Shown in pieces: positions 8,297 through 16,900 of a stretch of DNA of 21,282 bases (its first letter is position 1; every line of letters begins with the position of its first letter). Where the stretch lies: NCBI GenBank assembly GCA_035283845.1, contig DATESZ010000248.1, forward strand, positions 1-21,282, given 5' to 3'. The stretch is from DATESZ01 sp035283845 (GTDB lineage Bacteria; Desulfobacterota; Syntrophia; Syntrophales; JACQWR01). The notes beneath the pieces are model-generated. The model ran no database searches. It saw only the letters and a program-made list of their open reading frames with translations, and had not been told where the DNA came from. A program made the translations under genes and the position numbers.

Positions 8297-8308
8297 ACAG
8301 GACTAATT

Positions 8309-8398
8309 ATGAGTGACGAATCCACCAATTTCAAAGTTCCCTTTTCGCCCGGTGATTGGCTGATCGATCAAAATAATCCCGGTCACATACTTGCGTGA
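8309..8398 (+). pseudogene. 29-codon stub, probable N-terminal remnant of a lost gene
   Basis: An ATG with a well placed AGGA (8299-8302, 6 bases upstream) begins 12 bases after the ATPase stop and encodes 29 residues ending in FSPGDWLIDQNNPGHILA before TGA. The 'F.PGDW...NPG' pattern is reminiscent of the small N-terminal barrel that opens some large helicase-type defence proteins, but I cannot name the family. The spacing and Shine-Dalgarno suggest it was the second gene of an operon with the ATPase, and that nearly all of it was deleted up to the radC promoter region. Alternatively it is a genuine small peptide. Confidence 0.4.
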
Positions 8399-8423
8399 TG
8401 ATCGGCGCTGACCAGGCAAGATG

Positions 8424-8432
8424 TGCTACAAT
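8424..8432 (+). promoter_or_regulatory. Putative extended -10 promoter for radC-hsdMS
   Basis: TGC followed by TACAAT (8424-8432) fits an extended -10 element, with TACAAT matching the -10 consensus at five of six positions. No recognisable -35 lies 17 bases upstream, as is common for extended -10 promoters. Transcription would start about 18 bases before the radC ATG. Confidence 0.45.
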
Positions 8433-8456
8433 AGAAACAACAAGCCTTAAGGTATT

Positions 8457-9149
8457 ATGGAGAAAAAGCACATAAAGGAATGGCCGGCAGATGAACGGCC
8501 ACGGGAGATGCTCTTAGAGAAGGGTCCCGAGGCATTGAGCGATGCGGCGCTCCTGGCGATCCTCTTGCGAACCGGCAGGAAGGGACAAAATGCCATAGAG
8601 CTGGCCCGTGAGATGATTGAGCGATTCGGTGGCTTTACAGGCCTGCTGTCCGCAAGAAATGAAGATATCCTCCGGGTAAAAGGCATCGGTAAGGCGAAGG
8701 TCGCCCAAATAATAGCTGCTATGGAGATTGTGCGAAGGCAAGCACGGCAGCCCTTACAAAAGCTCAACGTCATTGAAAATCCTGATGTTCTCTATGTGTA
8801 TCTCAAGACTTCCTTGCAGCATCTACCGCGGGAAGAGTTTCACATCCTCCACCTCAACCGATTAAAGCATCTGATTGGCGAGGAGACCCTTTTCAGGGGA
8901 ACAGTGGACGAGTCGGCGATTTATGCGCGGGAAGTAGTGGATTCCGCCATCCGCAGAAAGGCATCCGCTTTGATATTTGTCCATAATCATCCAAATGGTC
9001 CGGCGCTTGCCAGTGACGAAGATAAAGTTCTTACCGCGGCGCTCATCAACGCTTGTAAAGCCATCCAAATTGCCGTATTAGATCACATTGTCATTGGACA
9101 GGACGGCTACCTGAGCATGCGGCGCAGCTATCCGGAACTTTTTGCATAA
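8457..9149 (+). CDS. radC: RadC-family JAB/MPN-domain protein
   Basis: A 230-residue RadC (DUF2466) protein. The N-terminal UPF0758 region (DERPREMLLEKGPEALSDAALLAILLRTG) is followed by a helix-hairpin-helix (ILRVKGIGKAKVAQIIAA, around 70-90) and a JAB/JAMM-like metal-binding domain with E(N/E)-type strands. The zinc motif HNHPNG...S..D gives H176, H178, S186 and D189. Despite its name the family has no proven role in DNA repair; copies are frequent in mobile and defence islands. The start has AAGG (8449-8452) just upstream and an extended -10 at 8424-8432. It is followed by hsdM after 14 bases, so it appears to be the first gene of the restriction-modification operon. Whether this is the only radC of the genome cannot be told from the window. 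Confidence 0.93.
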   Translation: MEKKHIKEWPADERPREMLLEKGPEALSDAALLAILLRTGRKGQNAIELAREMIERFGGFTGLLSARNEDILRVKGIGKAKVAQIIAAMEIVRRQARQPLQKLNVIENPDVLYVYLKTSLQHLPREEFHILHLNRLKHLIGEETLFRGTVDESAIYAREVVDSAIRRKASALIFVHNHPNGPALASDEDKVLTAALINACKAIQIAVLDHIVIGQDGYLSMRRSYPELFA

Positions 9150-9163
9150 GGAAGAAACAAGGC

Positions 9164-11788
9164 ATGAAAAAACTGACGCTTGCCCAGCTTGAACATCACC
9201 TTTTTGCGGCTGCCGATATCCTGCGCGGCAAGATGGACGCCTCGGAATACAAGGAATACATCTTCGGCATGCTTTTCCTAAAACGCTGTTCTGATGTCTT
9301 TCAGGAGGCCTACGAAAGGATTTTCAAGCAGAACATTGAAAAAGGCCGCTCTGAAGAAGAGGCTCGCAAGCGTGCAGAAGACCCTGCTTTTTATACTGAT
9401 TTTTTTGTTCCAAAAGAAACGCGGTGGGAGAATGTCCAGCATGCGCACCGTAACATCGGCGATGAACTCGACAAGGCCCTCATGGGACTGGAGCAGGAGA
9501 ATCAGGGGCTGGAAGGCGTCTTGGCCCATATCGACTTCAACCGCAAGGTTGGAAAAACCAAGATCCCCGATCAGAAGCTGCGCGACCTGATTGTTCACTT
9601 CAATAAGTACCGCCTGAGAAATGAGGATTTTGAATTTCCCGACCTCCTCGGCGCCGCCTATGAGTATCTAATTGGCGAATTTGCCGATTCCGCCGGCAAG
9701 AAGGGCGGCGAGTTTTATACCCCCAGGGATGTGGTGCGCCTCATGGTCCGCATTCTCAAACCCCAGGAGGGGATGCGGATATACGACCCCTGTGTGGGCT
9801 CCGGCGGCATGCTGATCCTGTCCAAACAGTATGTGGAGGAACACGGGGGCAACCCCGAGAATTTATCCCTTTACGGGCAGGACAATAACGGCGGCGTCTG
9901 GTCCATGTGCAAGATGAACATGATTCTTCATGGGATACCGGATGCAAATATCCAAAACGACGATGTCCTGGCCAATCCCTTGCATCTGGAAGGCGGGGAA
10001 CTCATGCGATTTGACCGAGTTATCACCAATCCCCCCTTCAGCCAGAATTATTCCAAAGAGGGGATGAAATTTACAGAGCGTTTCCAATACGGGTTCTGCC
10101 TCGAAAGCGGCAAAAAAGCCGACCTGATGTTTCTCCAGCACATGCTTTCCGTTTTGCGGCCGGGCGGCATGATGGCGACCGTTATGCCCCATGGCGTCCT
10201 TTTCCGGGGCGGCGAAGAAAAAAAGATTCGGATGAAAATCATCGAAGCTGATCTTCTTGAGGCAGTCATCAGCCTGCCGCCGAACCTCTTTTATGGAACA
10301 GGCATTCCGGCCTGCATCATGGTGTGCAGGGCGAAAGGGGCGAAACCGGAAGCACGGAAAGGCAGGATTCTCTTCATTAACGCCGATGCGGAATACTACG
10401 CCGGCCGCGCCCAGAACTACCTGCGACCTGAGCACATCGAAAAGCTCGTATCTACTTTCGACGCCTTCAAAGACATACCCGGATATGCGACAGTTGTGGA
10501 AAGAGACGCTATCGAAACCAACGACTATAATCTGAACATCCGACGCTATGCCGATAATGCGCCGCCGCCGGAACCCCATGACGTGCGGGCCCACCTGATC
10601 GGCGGCGTGCCGAAACGCGAGGTGGTAGAAAAAGATGCGTTGTTCGTTGCGCACGGCATGAACCCTGCGGCCGTCTTCATCGAGAGGGATAAGGATTATT
10701 TCGATTTTAACCTCGTCGTTACCGAACGGATGAGGATCAAGAACATTGTCGAGGCGGACGGCGGCGTTCAAAAGAAAGAACAAGAGTTGTCAGCGGTTTT
10801 TGATCGTTGGTGGGACGTCAATGTCGGCGAACTTAAAAAACTTCCCCACACCGGTAATCTCATGTCGGTGCGGAAGATCCTCCTTGATACCTTCCTTGCC
10901 ATGCTCGCTTCGCTGGGACTTCTGGACAGATTCAAGGTTGCCGGCGTTTTTGCCACCTGGTGGAATGACGTTCAGTATGACCTGAAAACGCTTGTTGCCC
11001 AGGGATTCGGAGGACTGCTCGATGGCTGGATTGATACTATAGAGGCAGCTCTCGAAGAATCACACGGTAACCACCTTGATTTGAGCGAAGATCCTCTCGT
11101 GATCCGGCTTGTCCCGGAATACCTTGAAGAGATCGAACGGGCAAGACAAGGCATTGAAATCCTCAATCAAGAGAAAGAGGTCTTTGAGGCCATAGATGAT
11201 GAGGAATACGAAAGCGAAGAAGAGGAAGAGGAACGCCCTAACTACGCCCAGGAGCTGAAGAAGCAGATTGCGGCACTCAAGCACGAGATCAAAGAGGGCA
11301 AGGCACAAATTAAGACGCTCATGGCGGGCAAAAAGACGAAAGGATCGATAAAATATTTCCAGGAGTTAGGCGCTGATACACGGTCATTGGAAGGGCAACT
11401 GAAGAACCTGACTGGACAGGTTGAACCTGTTGAAGAAAAAATCAAGCAATTGGAGGAAAAGCTTGCGCCATATAATGAAATACTTGAAAAGCTGAGAGAG
11501 GCCAAGAGGGCGCTTCGAGGACTGCAAAGGCGTTTCATGGAAAAGCTCCGCGAGGCAAAGGAAAAACTGACGGATGAAGAATGTACGGTGCTGGTTCTGG
11601 TCATCCTGAAGGAAAGATTTGCGGGTCATCTCGACTCCTATGTTGCTGCTCACCGTCAGGAGGTCATCGGCGCAATAGAGAACTGGTGGGATAAATACAT
11701 GGTAACGTTGAAGGTTATCGAGAAGGAGAAAGAGCATTCGGCTAAAGGACTTTCAAAGATTCTTGGTGATATAGGCTATGATGGCTGA
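9164..11788 (+). CDS. hsdM: Type I restriction-modification methyltransferase subunit HsdM, long form
   Basis: An 874-residue N6-adenine methyltransferase subunit that works with HsdS to modify, and with HsdR to restrict, DNA. The N-terminal HsdM_N helical domain (LAQLEHHLFAAADILRG...) is at about 5-150. The SAM-dependent methylase follows: GGEFYTPRDVV (181-191), motif I YDPCVGSGG (207-215), and catalytic motif IV NPPF (289-292). Typical HsdM subunits have about 480-550 residues. Here residues ~530-874 form an extra region with WW-rich helical segments, an acidic run (DDEEYESEEEEEER, ~677-691), a long predicted coiled coil (~695-815) and a final helical part. Similar extended HsdM proteins exist; the role of the tail is unknown, but binding of HsdS, HsdR or the neighbours is plausible. 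An AGGAAG (about 9149-9154) precedes the ATG. It overlaps hsdS by 11 bases, implying translational coupling. Confidence 0.94.
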   Translation: MKKLTLAQLEHHLFAAADILRGKMDASEYKEYIFGMLFLKRCSDVFQEAYERIFKQNIEKGRSEEEARKRAEDPAFYTDFFVPKETRWENVQHAHRNIGDELDKALMGLEQENQGLEGVLAHIDFNRKVGKTKIPDQKLRDLIVHFNKYRLRNEDFEFPDLLGAAYEYLIGEFADSAGKKGGEFYTPRDVVRLMVRILKPQEGMRIYDPCVGSGGMLILSKQYVEEHGGNPENLSLYGQDNNGGVWSMCKMNMILHGIPDANIQNDDVLANPLHLEGGELMRFDRVITNPPFSQNYSKEGMKFTERFQYGFCLESGKKADLMFLQHMLSVLRPGGMMATVMPHGVLFRGGEEKKIRMKIIEADLLEAVISLPPNLFYGTGIPACIMVCRAKGAKPEARKGRILFINADAEYYAGRAQNYLRPEHIEKLVSTFDAFKDIPGYATVVERDAIETNDYNLNIRRYADNAPPPEPHDVRAHLIGGVPKREVVEKDALFVAHGMNPAAVFIERDKDYFDFNLVVTERMRIKNIVEADGGVQKKEQELSAVFDRWWDVNVGELKKLPHTGNLMSVRKILLDTFLAMLASLGLLDRFKVAGVFATWWNDVQYDLKTLVAQGFGGLLDGWIDTIEAALEESHGNHLDLSEDPLVIRLVPEYLEEIERARQGIEILNQEKEVFEAIDDEEYESEEEEEERPNYAQELKKQIAALKHEIKEGKAQIKTLMAGKKTKGSIKYFQELGADTRSLEGQLKNLTGQVEPVEEKIKQLEEKLAPYNEILEKLREAKRALRGLQRRFMEKLREAKEKLTDEECTVLVLVILKERFAGHLDSYVAAHRQEVIGAIENWWDKYMVTLKVIEKEKEHSAKGLSKILGDIGYDG

Positions 11789-13142
11789 TTCTTCTACTAT
11801 TCAGTTTTTGTTAACACAGCAACATGACCCAACGCTACCAGATGGTTGGAGGCAAATGCGGTTGGATTCAGTTGCTACCATCGGTTTCAGTAGTGTTGAT
11901 AAGAAGTCGCGCCAGGGGGAAAGACACGTCTTTTTATGTAATTACATGGACGTCTACAACAAAGAATACGTTTACGGTCATGAAAACTTCATGTGCGCCA
12001 CGGCATCTGAATCCGATATCTCATGTTTCAGTGTTAATCCGGGAGATGTGATTATTACCAAGGATTCCGAGACTCCCGATGACATAGGAGTTCCAGCAGT
12101 AATTGTGTCCGCGCCAAATAATCTGGTCTGCGGATACCATTTGGCTCTTATAAGACCGAACCAAGACGAGGTGGATTCACTTTTTTTGGCGAAACAACTG
12201 GCGCATGATCGCATCAGTAGATACTTTGCGAATTTAGCAAACGGAATGACCAGATATGGACTTGCAACTGCCGTTGTCGAAAATGTTCCACTTTGGCTTC
12301 CTTCCATCGATGAACAACGTAAGATAGCTAAAGTTCTCTATAAAATCGACGAGACGATACAGAAAACCGAGCAATTGATCGCAAAACTCAAAGCGATGAA
12401 GCAAGGCTTGCTCCAAGACTTCCTTACCCGCGGGCTTGATGAAAACGGCGAGTTGCGGGACCCCATCGCCCATCCTGAACAGTTCAAGGAATCTAAATTT
12501 GGTTTAATACCCTGGGAATGGGATATTGAAAGCATTGAAGAAATTTCTTCCCATGTCGGTAGCGGATTAACACCACGTGGGGGCAGTGACGTATACAGAG
12601 ATTCTGGCGTGATGTTCATACGCAGCCAAAATGTTACTTTTGAAGGGCTAAAACTTTATGATGTTGCCTTCATTGATCACAAAACTCATCAAGTGATGAA
12701 AAGAAGCGAAGTATTTGCCCATGATGTCTTGATTAATATTACCGGTGCTTCTATTGGACGGTGCTGTCCTTTACCGGAAGGATTTAGTCCTGCAAATGTC
12801 AATCAACATGTCTGCGCGATACGATTGCAAGATCCATGTTTTGAGAATGCCCTCTTCCTCTCAACGGCATTAGCATCGCCTATAGGACAACGCCAGATTA
12901 ATAATCTTAATGCTGGAAGCAATAGAGAAGGTTTAAATTATCAACAATTGAAGGCAATCCTAATTCCCTGGCCAACAAGAAAAAATGAAAGGATATTGAT
13001 ATCTGGTAATATCCTTCACATTGAATTACAAATCACATCTGAGCAAAATTACCTTACCAAACTCAAACTCATCAAAAAAGGCCTCATGCATGATCTCTTA
13101 ACCGGCAAGGTGAGGGTAGCACAAGGTGGGGGTAGCAGTTGA
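11778..13142 (+). CDS. hsdS: Type I restriction-modification specificity subunit HsdS
   Basis: A 454-residue DNA-recognition subunit with the standard two-half layout. TRD1 covers about 20-175 and ends in VPLWLPSIDEQRKIAKVL. A helical spacer contains KIDETIQKTEQLIAKLKAMK and GLLQDFLTRG, followed by a link ending FGLIPWEWDIESIEEI. TRD2 has the typical GSGLTPRGGSDVY, PLPEGFSPANVNQHVCAI and NYQQLKAILIPWP segments, and a C-terminal helix ends in KGLMHDLLTGKVRV. Each TRD should bind one half of a bipartite site; the recognition sequence cannot be read from the protein. It begins inside the end of hsdM at ATGATG (11778 or 11781), so its translation is probably coupled. The stop codon overlaps the -35 box of the following toxin-antitoxin promoter. 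No inverted repeats or alternative hsdS cassettes for phase variation were seen. Confidence 0.94.
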   Translation: MMADSSTIQFLLTQQHDPTLPDGWRQMRLDSVATIGFSSVDKKSRQGERHVFLCNYMDVYNKEYVYGHENFMCATASESDISCFSVNPGDVIITKDSETPDDIGVPAVIVSAPNNLVCGYHLALIRPNQDEVDSLFLAKQLAHDRISRYFANLANGMTRYGLATAVVENVPLWLPSIDEQRKIAKVLYKIDETIQKTEQLIAKLKAMKQGLLQDFLTRGLDENGELRDPIAHPEQFKESKFGLIPWEWDIESIEEISSHVGSGLTPRGGSDVYRDSGVMFIRSQNVTFEGLKLYDVAFIDHKTHQVMKRSEVFAHDVLINITGASIGRCCPLPEGFSPANVNQHVCAIRLQDPCFENALFLSTALASPIGQRQINNLNAGSNREGLNYQQLKAILIPWPTRKNERILISGNILHIELQITSEQNYLTKLKLIKKGLMHDLLTGKVRVAQGGGSS

Positions 13143-13167
13143 CGACAGGGACCAAAAGGCATATAAT
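13139..13167 (+). promoter_or_regulatory. Strong sigma-70-type promoter of the toxin-antitoxin genes (and hsdR)
   Basis: TTGACG (13139-13144, five of six) and a perfect TATAAT (13162-13167) are separated by exactly 17 bases. The -35 box overlaps the TGA stop of hsdS (13140-13142). Transcription would start near 13174, about 30 bases before the antitoxin ATG, which has AAAGGAG upstream. No terminator is seen between here and the end of the metallopeptidase gene, so the same transcript can carry hsdR. Confidence 0.75.
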
Positions 13168-13203
13168 CCCTGCGAAACTAAAGGAGAATAAAGGAGCACG
13201 ATC

Positions 13204-13449
13204 ATGGGTGTCAGAGTCTTGAATGATTTAAAGGAAAAGGCAGCAGGGCTTACTCCTGAAGAGAACCTGGAGCTTATCGCCCATCTGCTGAGCAACGTGC
13301 GGATCACGCCCAAGGTTCTTGTTAAAAAAAGAAGATGGCGTGAAATCTACGGCAAAGCACATTATCCACTCACCGGTGAAGATGCCCAGACATGGGTAAC
13401 GCGGACCAGAAAGGAATCCGATGAGCGACGGGAAAAGCAGTGGAAGTAA
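13204..13449 (+). CDS. Antitoxin of a PIN-toxin pair
   Basis: An 81-residue charged protein in the usual antitoxin position, upstream of and overlapping a PIN-domain toxin. The N-terminal half contains GLTPEENLELIAHLLSN, a helical segment like those of 'addiction module' antitoxins. The C-terminal half (WREIYGKAHYPLTGEDAQ, then WVTRTRKESDERREKQ) is basic and probably wraps the toxin; I recall the PL.GEDAQ.W pattern from other small proteins beside PIN genes but cannot verify a family. The start is supported by AAAGGAG shortly before the ATG and by the near-consensus promoter at 13139-13167. The last 29 bases overlap the toxin gene, implying coupled synthesis. It probably neutralises the toxin and, as is usual, may repress its own promoter; no operator repeat was recognised. 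Confidence 0.72.
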   Translation: MGVRVLNDLKEKAAGLTPEENLELIAHLLSNVRITPKVLVKKRRWREIYGKAHYPLTGEDAQTWVTRTRKESDERREKQWK

Positions 13450-13906
13450 TGACCTCGATATATGGGATGATATTTTTCAGGAAGTAAGACGTTTGTTTCT
13501 CGATACGGCGCCGCTTATATATTATGTTGAGAAACATCCCTCCTACGCAAAATATCTCAAGCCTGTTTTTGATCGTATTGATAAAGGTCTGCTAAACGCT
13601 TTTACATCCCCCATTACGCTTGCCGAATGTCTGGTTCATCCATATCGGTTAAATCTTTCCGCATTGCAGAAAGACTTCTTCGATCTCATCGTCAGCGGCA
13701 AAAATACGGTCTTTGTTCCCATAGATCAAAATATCTCGCAAAAAGCTGCCCTGTTGCGGGCTTCCTCTAACTTATCGTTAGCAGATGCCTTTCAGGTAGC
13801 AACCGCGCTTGCCTCCGACTGTGATGTTATTCTCACCAATGATACGGACATGAAGCAGATTGTAGACATCAAGGTTATCGTTCTTGCTGACGTAATCAAA
13901 AAATAA
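13421..13906 (+). CDS. PIN-domain ribonuclease toxin (VapC-like)
   Basis: A 161-residue PIN-domain protein, predicted to be a magnesium-dependent RNase whose free form would stop growth by cutting RNA. The acidic active-site residues are in place: D28 (FLDTAPLIYYVE), E69 (LAECLVHP), D122 (LADAFQVATAL) and D141/D143 (TNDTDMK). Length and order match VapC-type toxins, with ~25 extra N-terminal residues that may be dispensable. A later start near residue 25 is not excluded, but AAGGAA (13411-13416) supports the ATG at 13421, which overlaps the antitoxin by 29 bases. The pair sits between hsdS and hsdR on the same strand; hsdR starts 10 bases after this stop. It may simply stabilise the island, or act as a back-up abortive response. 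Confidence 0.88.
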   Translation: MSDGKSSGSNDLDIWDDIFQEVRRLFLDTAPLIYYVEKHPSYAKYLKPVFDRIDKGLLNAFTSPITLAECLVHPYRLNLSALQKDFFDLIVSGKNTVFVPIDQNISQKAALLRASSNLSLADAFQVATALASDCDVILTNDTDMKQIVDIKVIVLADVIKK

Positions 13907-13916
13907 TTGTGACCCC

Positions 13917-16900
13917 ATGATGCTTCCCGACGAAAAAACGTATGTAGAAATTCCTTTCATCGCTCAACTCAAAAGCCTGGACTGGCAGCATCTTGAAGGC
14001 GACATTGATGTTCCATATCTAACGGAGCGCGAAACCTTCAGGGATATCCTTTTGAAGGGGCGGCTGGCGCAGGCCCTCAAAGCTATAAATCTCACCGACG
14101 ACGGCAATACGTGGCTTGATGATCAACGCATTAATCAGGTCATAAACAAACTTGAGAGACTCAGCTCCCCGAAGCTTATGGAAGCCAATAAAGAGTTTTA
14201 TGAATTGCTTCTTGGCGGGGTCGAGACAGAGGGCGATCCTGTTTTGCACAGTGGCAAAGATAAGACGATCTGCCTTATCGACTTCGACCATCCGGGAATA
14301 AATGACTTTGTTGTCGTAAATCAATTTCGGATTGATCTTCCCGGTGGGAAGTCATTTATAGCCCCTGACCTCGTCCTTTTCGTCAACGGTATTCCCCTTG
14401 TGGTTGTGGAATGCAAGAGCCCAAAGCTTTCCAGTCCTATGGAGGAGGGCATCAACCAGCTCCTCCGGTATTCCAATCAAAGACCGGAAGTGGACGAAGA
14501 CGAAGGATGCGAAAGTCTCTTTTACTTCAATCAATTCCTCATCAGCACCTACCGCCAGGAGGCACGGGTCGCCACAGTAGGGGCCGGATACGAAAATTAC
14601 CTGGAATGGAAGGATACGAGCCCCGTTCCGATGAGTATTGTGGCAGAGCAAATGGGGAAGAAGGACCTGAACAGTCAGGAAATCCTCATTGCCGGCATGC
14701 TGCGGAAGGGACATCTTCTTGAAATAGTACGAAATTTTGTCATCTTCGATGAAAAAGAAGGCAAACAGGAAAAAATAATTTGCCGGTATCAGCAATTCCG
14801 GGCCGTCCACGGGGCGGCGCATCGCTTGCAGACGGGACAGACGAAAAAGGAACATGGCGATACAGACCAGCGCGGCGGCATTATCTGGCATACCCAGGGT
14901 TCCGGCAAGAGCCTGACAATGGTGTTTCTCGTCCGCAAAATGAGGACACTTGCCACACTGAAAAACTTCAAGATTGTGATTGTCACCGATAGGATTCAGC
15001 TCGAAGGCCAATTGAAAGAAAGTGCCGCCCTTGCCGGGGAGACGGTTTATCATCCAGGCACAAAGGACAGGCTGGCAGAACTGATGAGAGATTCCAGTTC
15101 CAATATCGTGTTCACGATGGTGCAGAAGTACCAGGATCGCGACAGGCCGGAGGTTGCCGACGAATATGAGATTCCCGATAATGAGCTGCTGAAAGCGGCG
15201 GCGCCTGCTGCCGTAAATGGAAAAAGCGAATATAAACTGCCGGCCAAGCCCGTCATCTTTCCAGTGTGGAATATTTCTGAAAATATCCTGATTCTTGTGG
15301 ATGAAGCGCATAGATCCCATACCAGCATGCTCCACGCCAACATGATGAATGCCCTTCCCAATGCGGCAAAGATAGGTTTTACGGGGACGCCTATTATCAT
15401 GGGCCGTGGGAAGAAAACGTATGAGATCTTCGGTGATTACATTGACCGATATACCATAGAGGAATCTCAGCGGGACGGCGCCACGAAGAAAATCCTCTAT
15501 GAGGGACGCAAGGTCAATGCCAGCGTCGAAGATGGGAGAACGCTGGAACAGTTCTTTAATGATATGTTCCGAACCAAGACAGAAGAAGAGAGGGAGGCTA
15601 TTCGGCGACGATACGGCACAGTGGAAAATATCCTTGAGGCAGCGGATATTATTCGGGCAAAAGCGGAAGATATGCTGCTTCATTATGCAGCAAATATACT
15701 TCCCAACGGTTTTAAAGCCCAGGTAGTTGCAGTAAGCAGAAAGGCGGCCATCCGGTATTATGAAGCCTTCTTACAGGCGAAAGATAAACTGTTGAAGCGA
15801 TTGGACATCCTTGACCCTGCGTTGCCCTCTCTTTCTGAAGAGGATCAGAAAAAACTCGACGAGGAAACACGTTATTTGATTATCGCTGCAAAACAAAAAG
15901 ACCTCCTGCGACAACTTGAATTTGCCGCTGTCATTTCCGGGGACCATAACGATCCGCCCCACTACAAGGAGCATACCGACCGGAGCAAACACGAAATCCT
16001 TGTGGGCAAAAATGGGCGATTCAAGAAGTCCCTCCCAGAAGATAAAATTGCGGTTATTATCGTGAAGAGTATGTTGCTTGTCGGTTTCGATGCTCCTGTA
16101 GAACAGGTGATGTATCTTGACCGTTTCATGGAAGGTCACGAACTTCTTCAGGCGATCGCCAGAGTGAATCGGTGCCGCAATGGTAAAACACATGGACTGG
16201 TGGTTGATTATTACGGTGTTGGCGACCGTCTGACGGAAGCCCTTGCCATGTATGCCCGCGAAGATGTCAAGGGCGCACTGGTCAGCATTAAAGATGAACT
16301 GCCGAAACTGGACGACCGTCACCGGCGCGTACTTGATCTATTTCACAGCAATGAGATAGCAGACATTACCGATGTGGATGCCTGTGTGAATCTGTTGCGG
16401 GATGTGGATGTGCGGGCAGATTTCATTGACAAATTCGGTGACTTTGCAGAGAGCATGGACATTATCCTGCCGCGGCCCGAAGCGCTGCCGTATATCTATG
16501 ATTTGAAACTCCTGGGATTCATCAATAAGACCGCCGCTAACCGATACCGCGACTCACAGCTCAACATAGCCGGCGTGGGCGACAAGGTAAAACGGTTGAT
16601 TGATGAGCATATTGTGGCACAGGGCGTTGATCCGAAAGTGCCGCCCATATCCATCCTCGACGAAGATTTTGAAAAAGAGGTTAATACGCTTAAATCAAAG
16701 AAGTCACAGGCGTTGGAAATGGAACATGCGGCAAAATTTTACATTCAGAAACATTTCAACGAAGACCCCGCGCTATACAAAAAGCTCAGTGAGCGACTGA
16801 AGAATATCCTGGATAATTTCGGTGAGAACTGGGATGCCTTAGCCGAAGAACTCAGGAAGTTCATCAAGCAAACAAGAGAAGGTCGCAAAGAGGATGAAAC

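Noticed and set aside
9863..10783. Minus-strand open frame of 306 codons opposite hsdM
   Set aside because: It covers the conserved methylase motifs on the other strand and shows no protein-like features.
12179..12190. Run of seven T residues in hsdS as a phase-variation tract
   Set aside because: The run is too short for efficient slipped-strand variation, the frame is intact, and no alternative hsdS cassette or inverted repeat is present.
14352..15683. Long minus-strand open frame (443 codons) opposite hsdR
   Set aside because: It lies wholly inside the well supported hsdR gene, lacks recognisable domains, and is the antisense shadow of a codon-biased gene.
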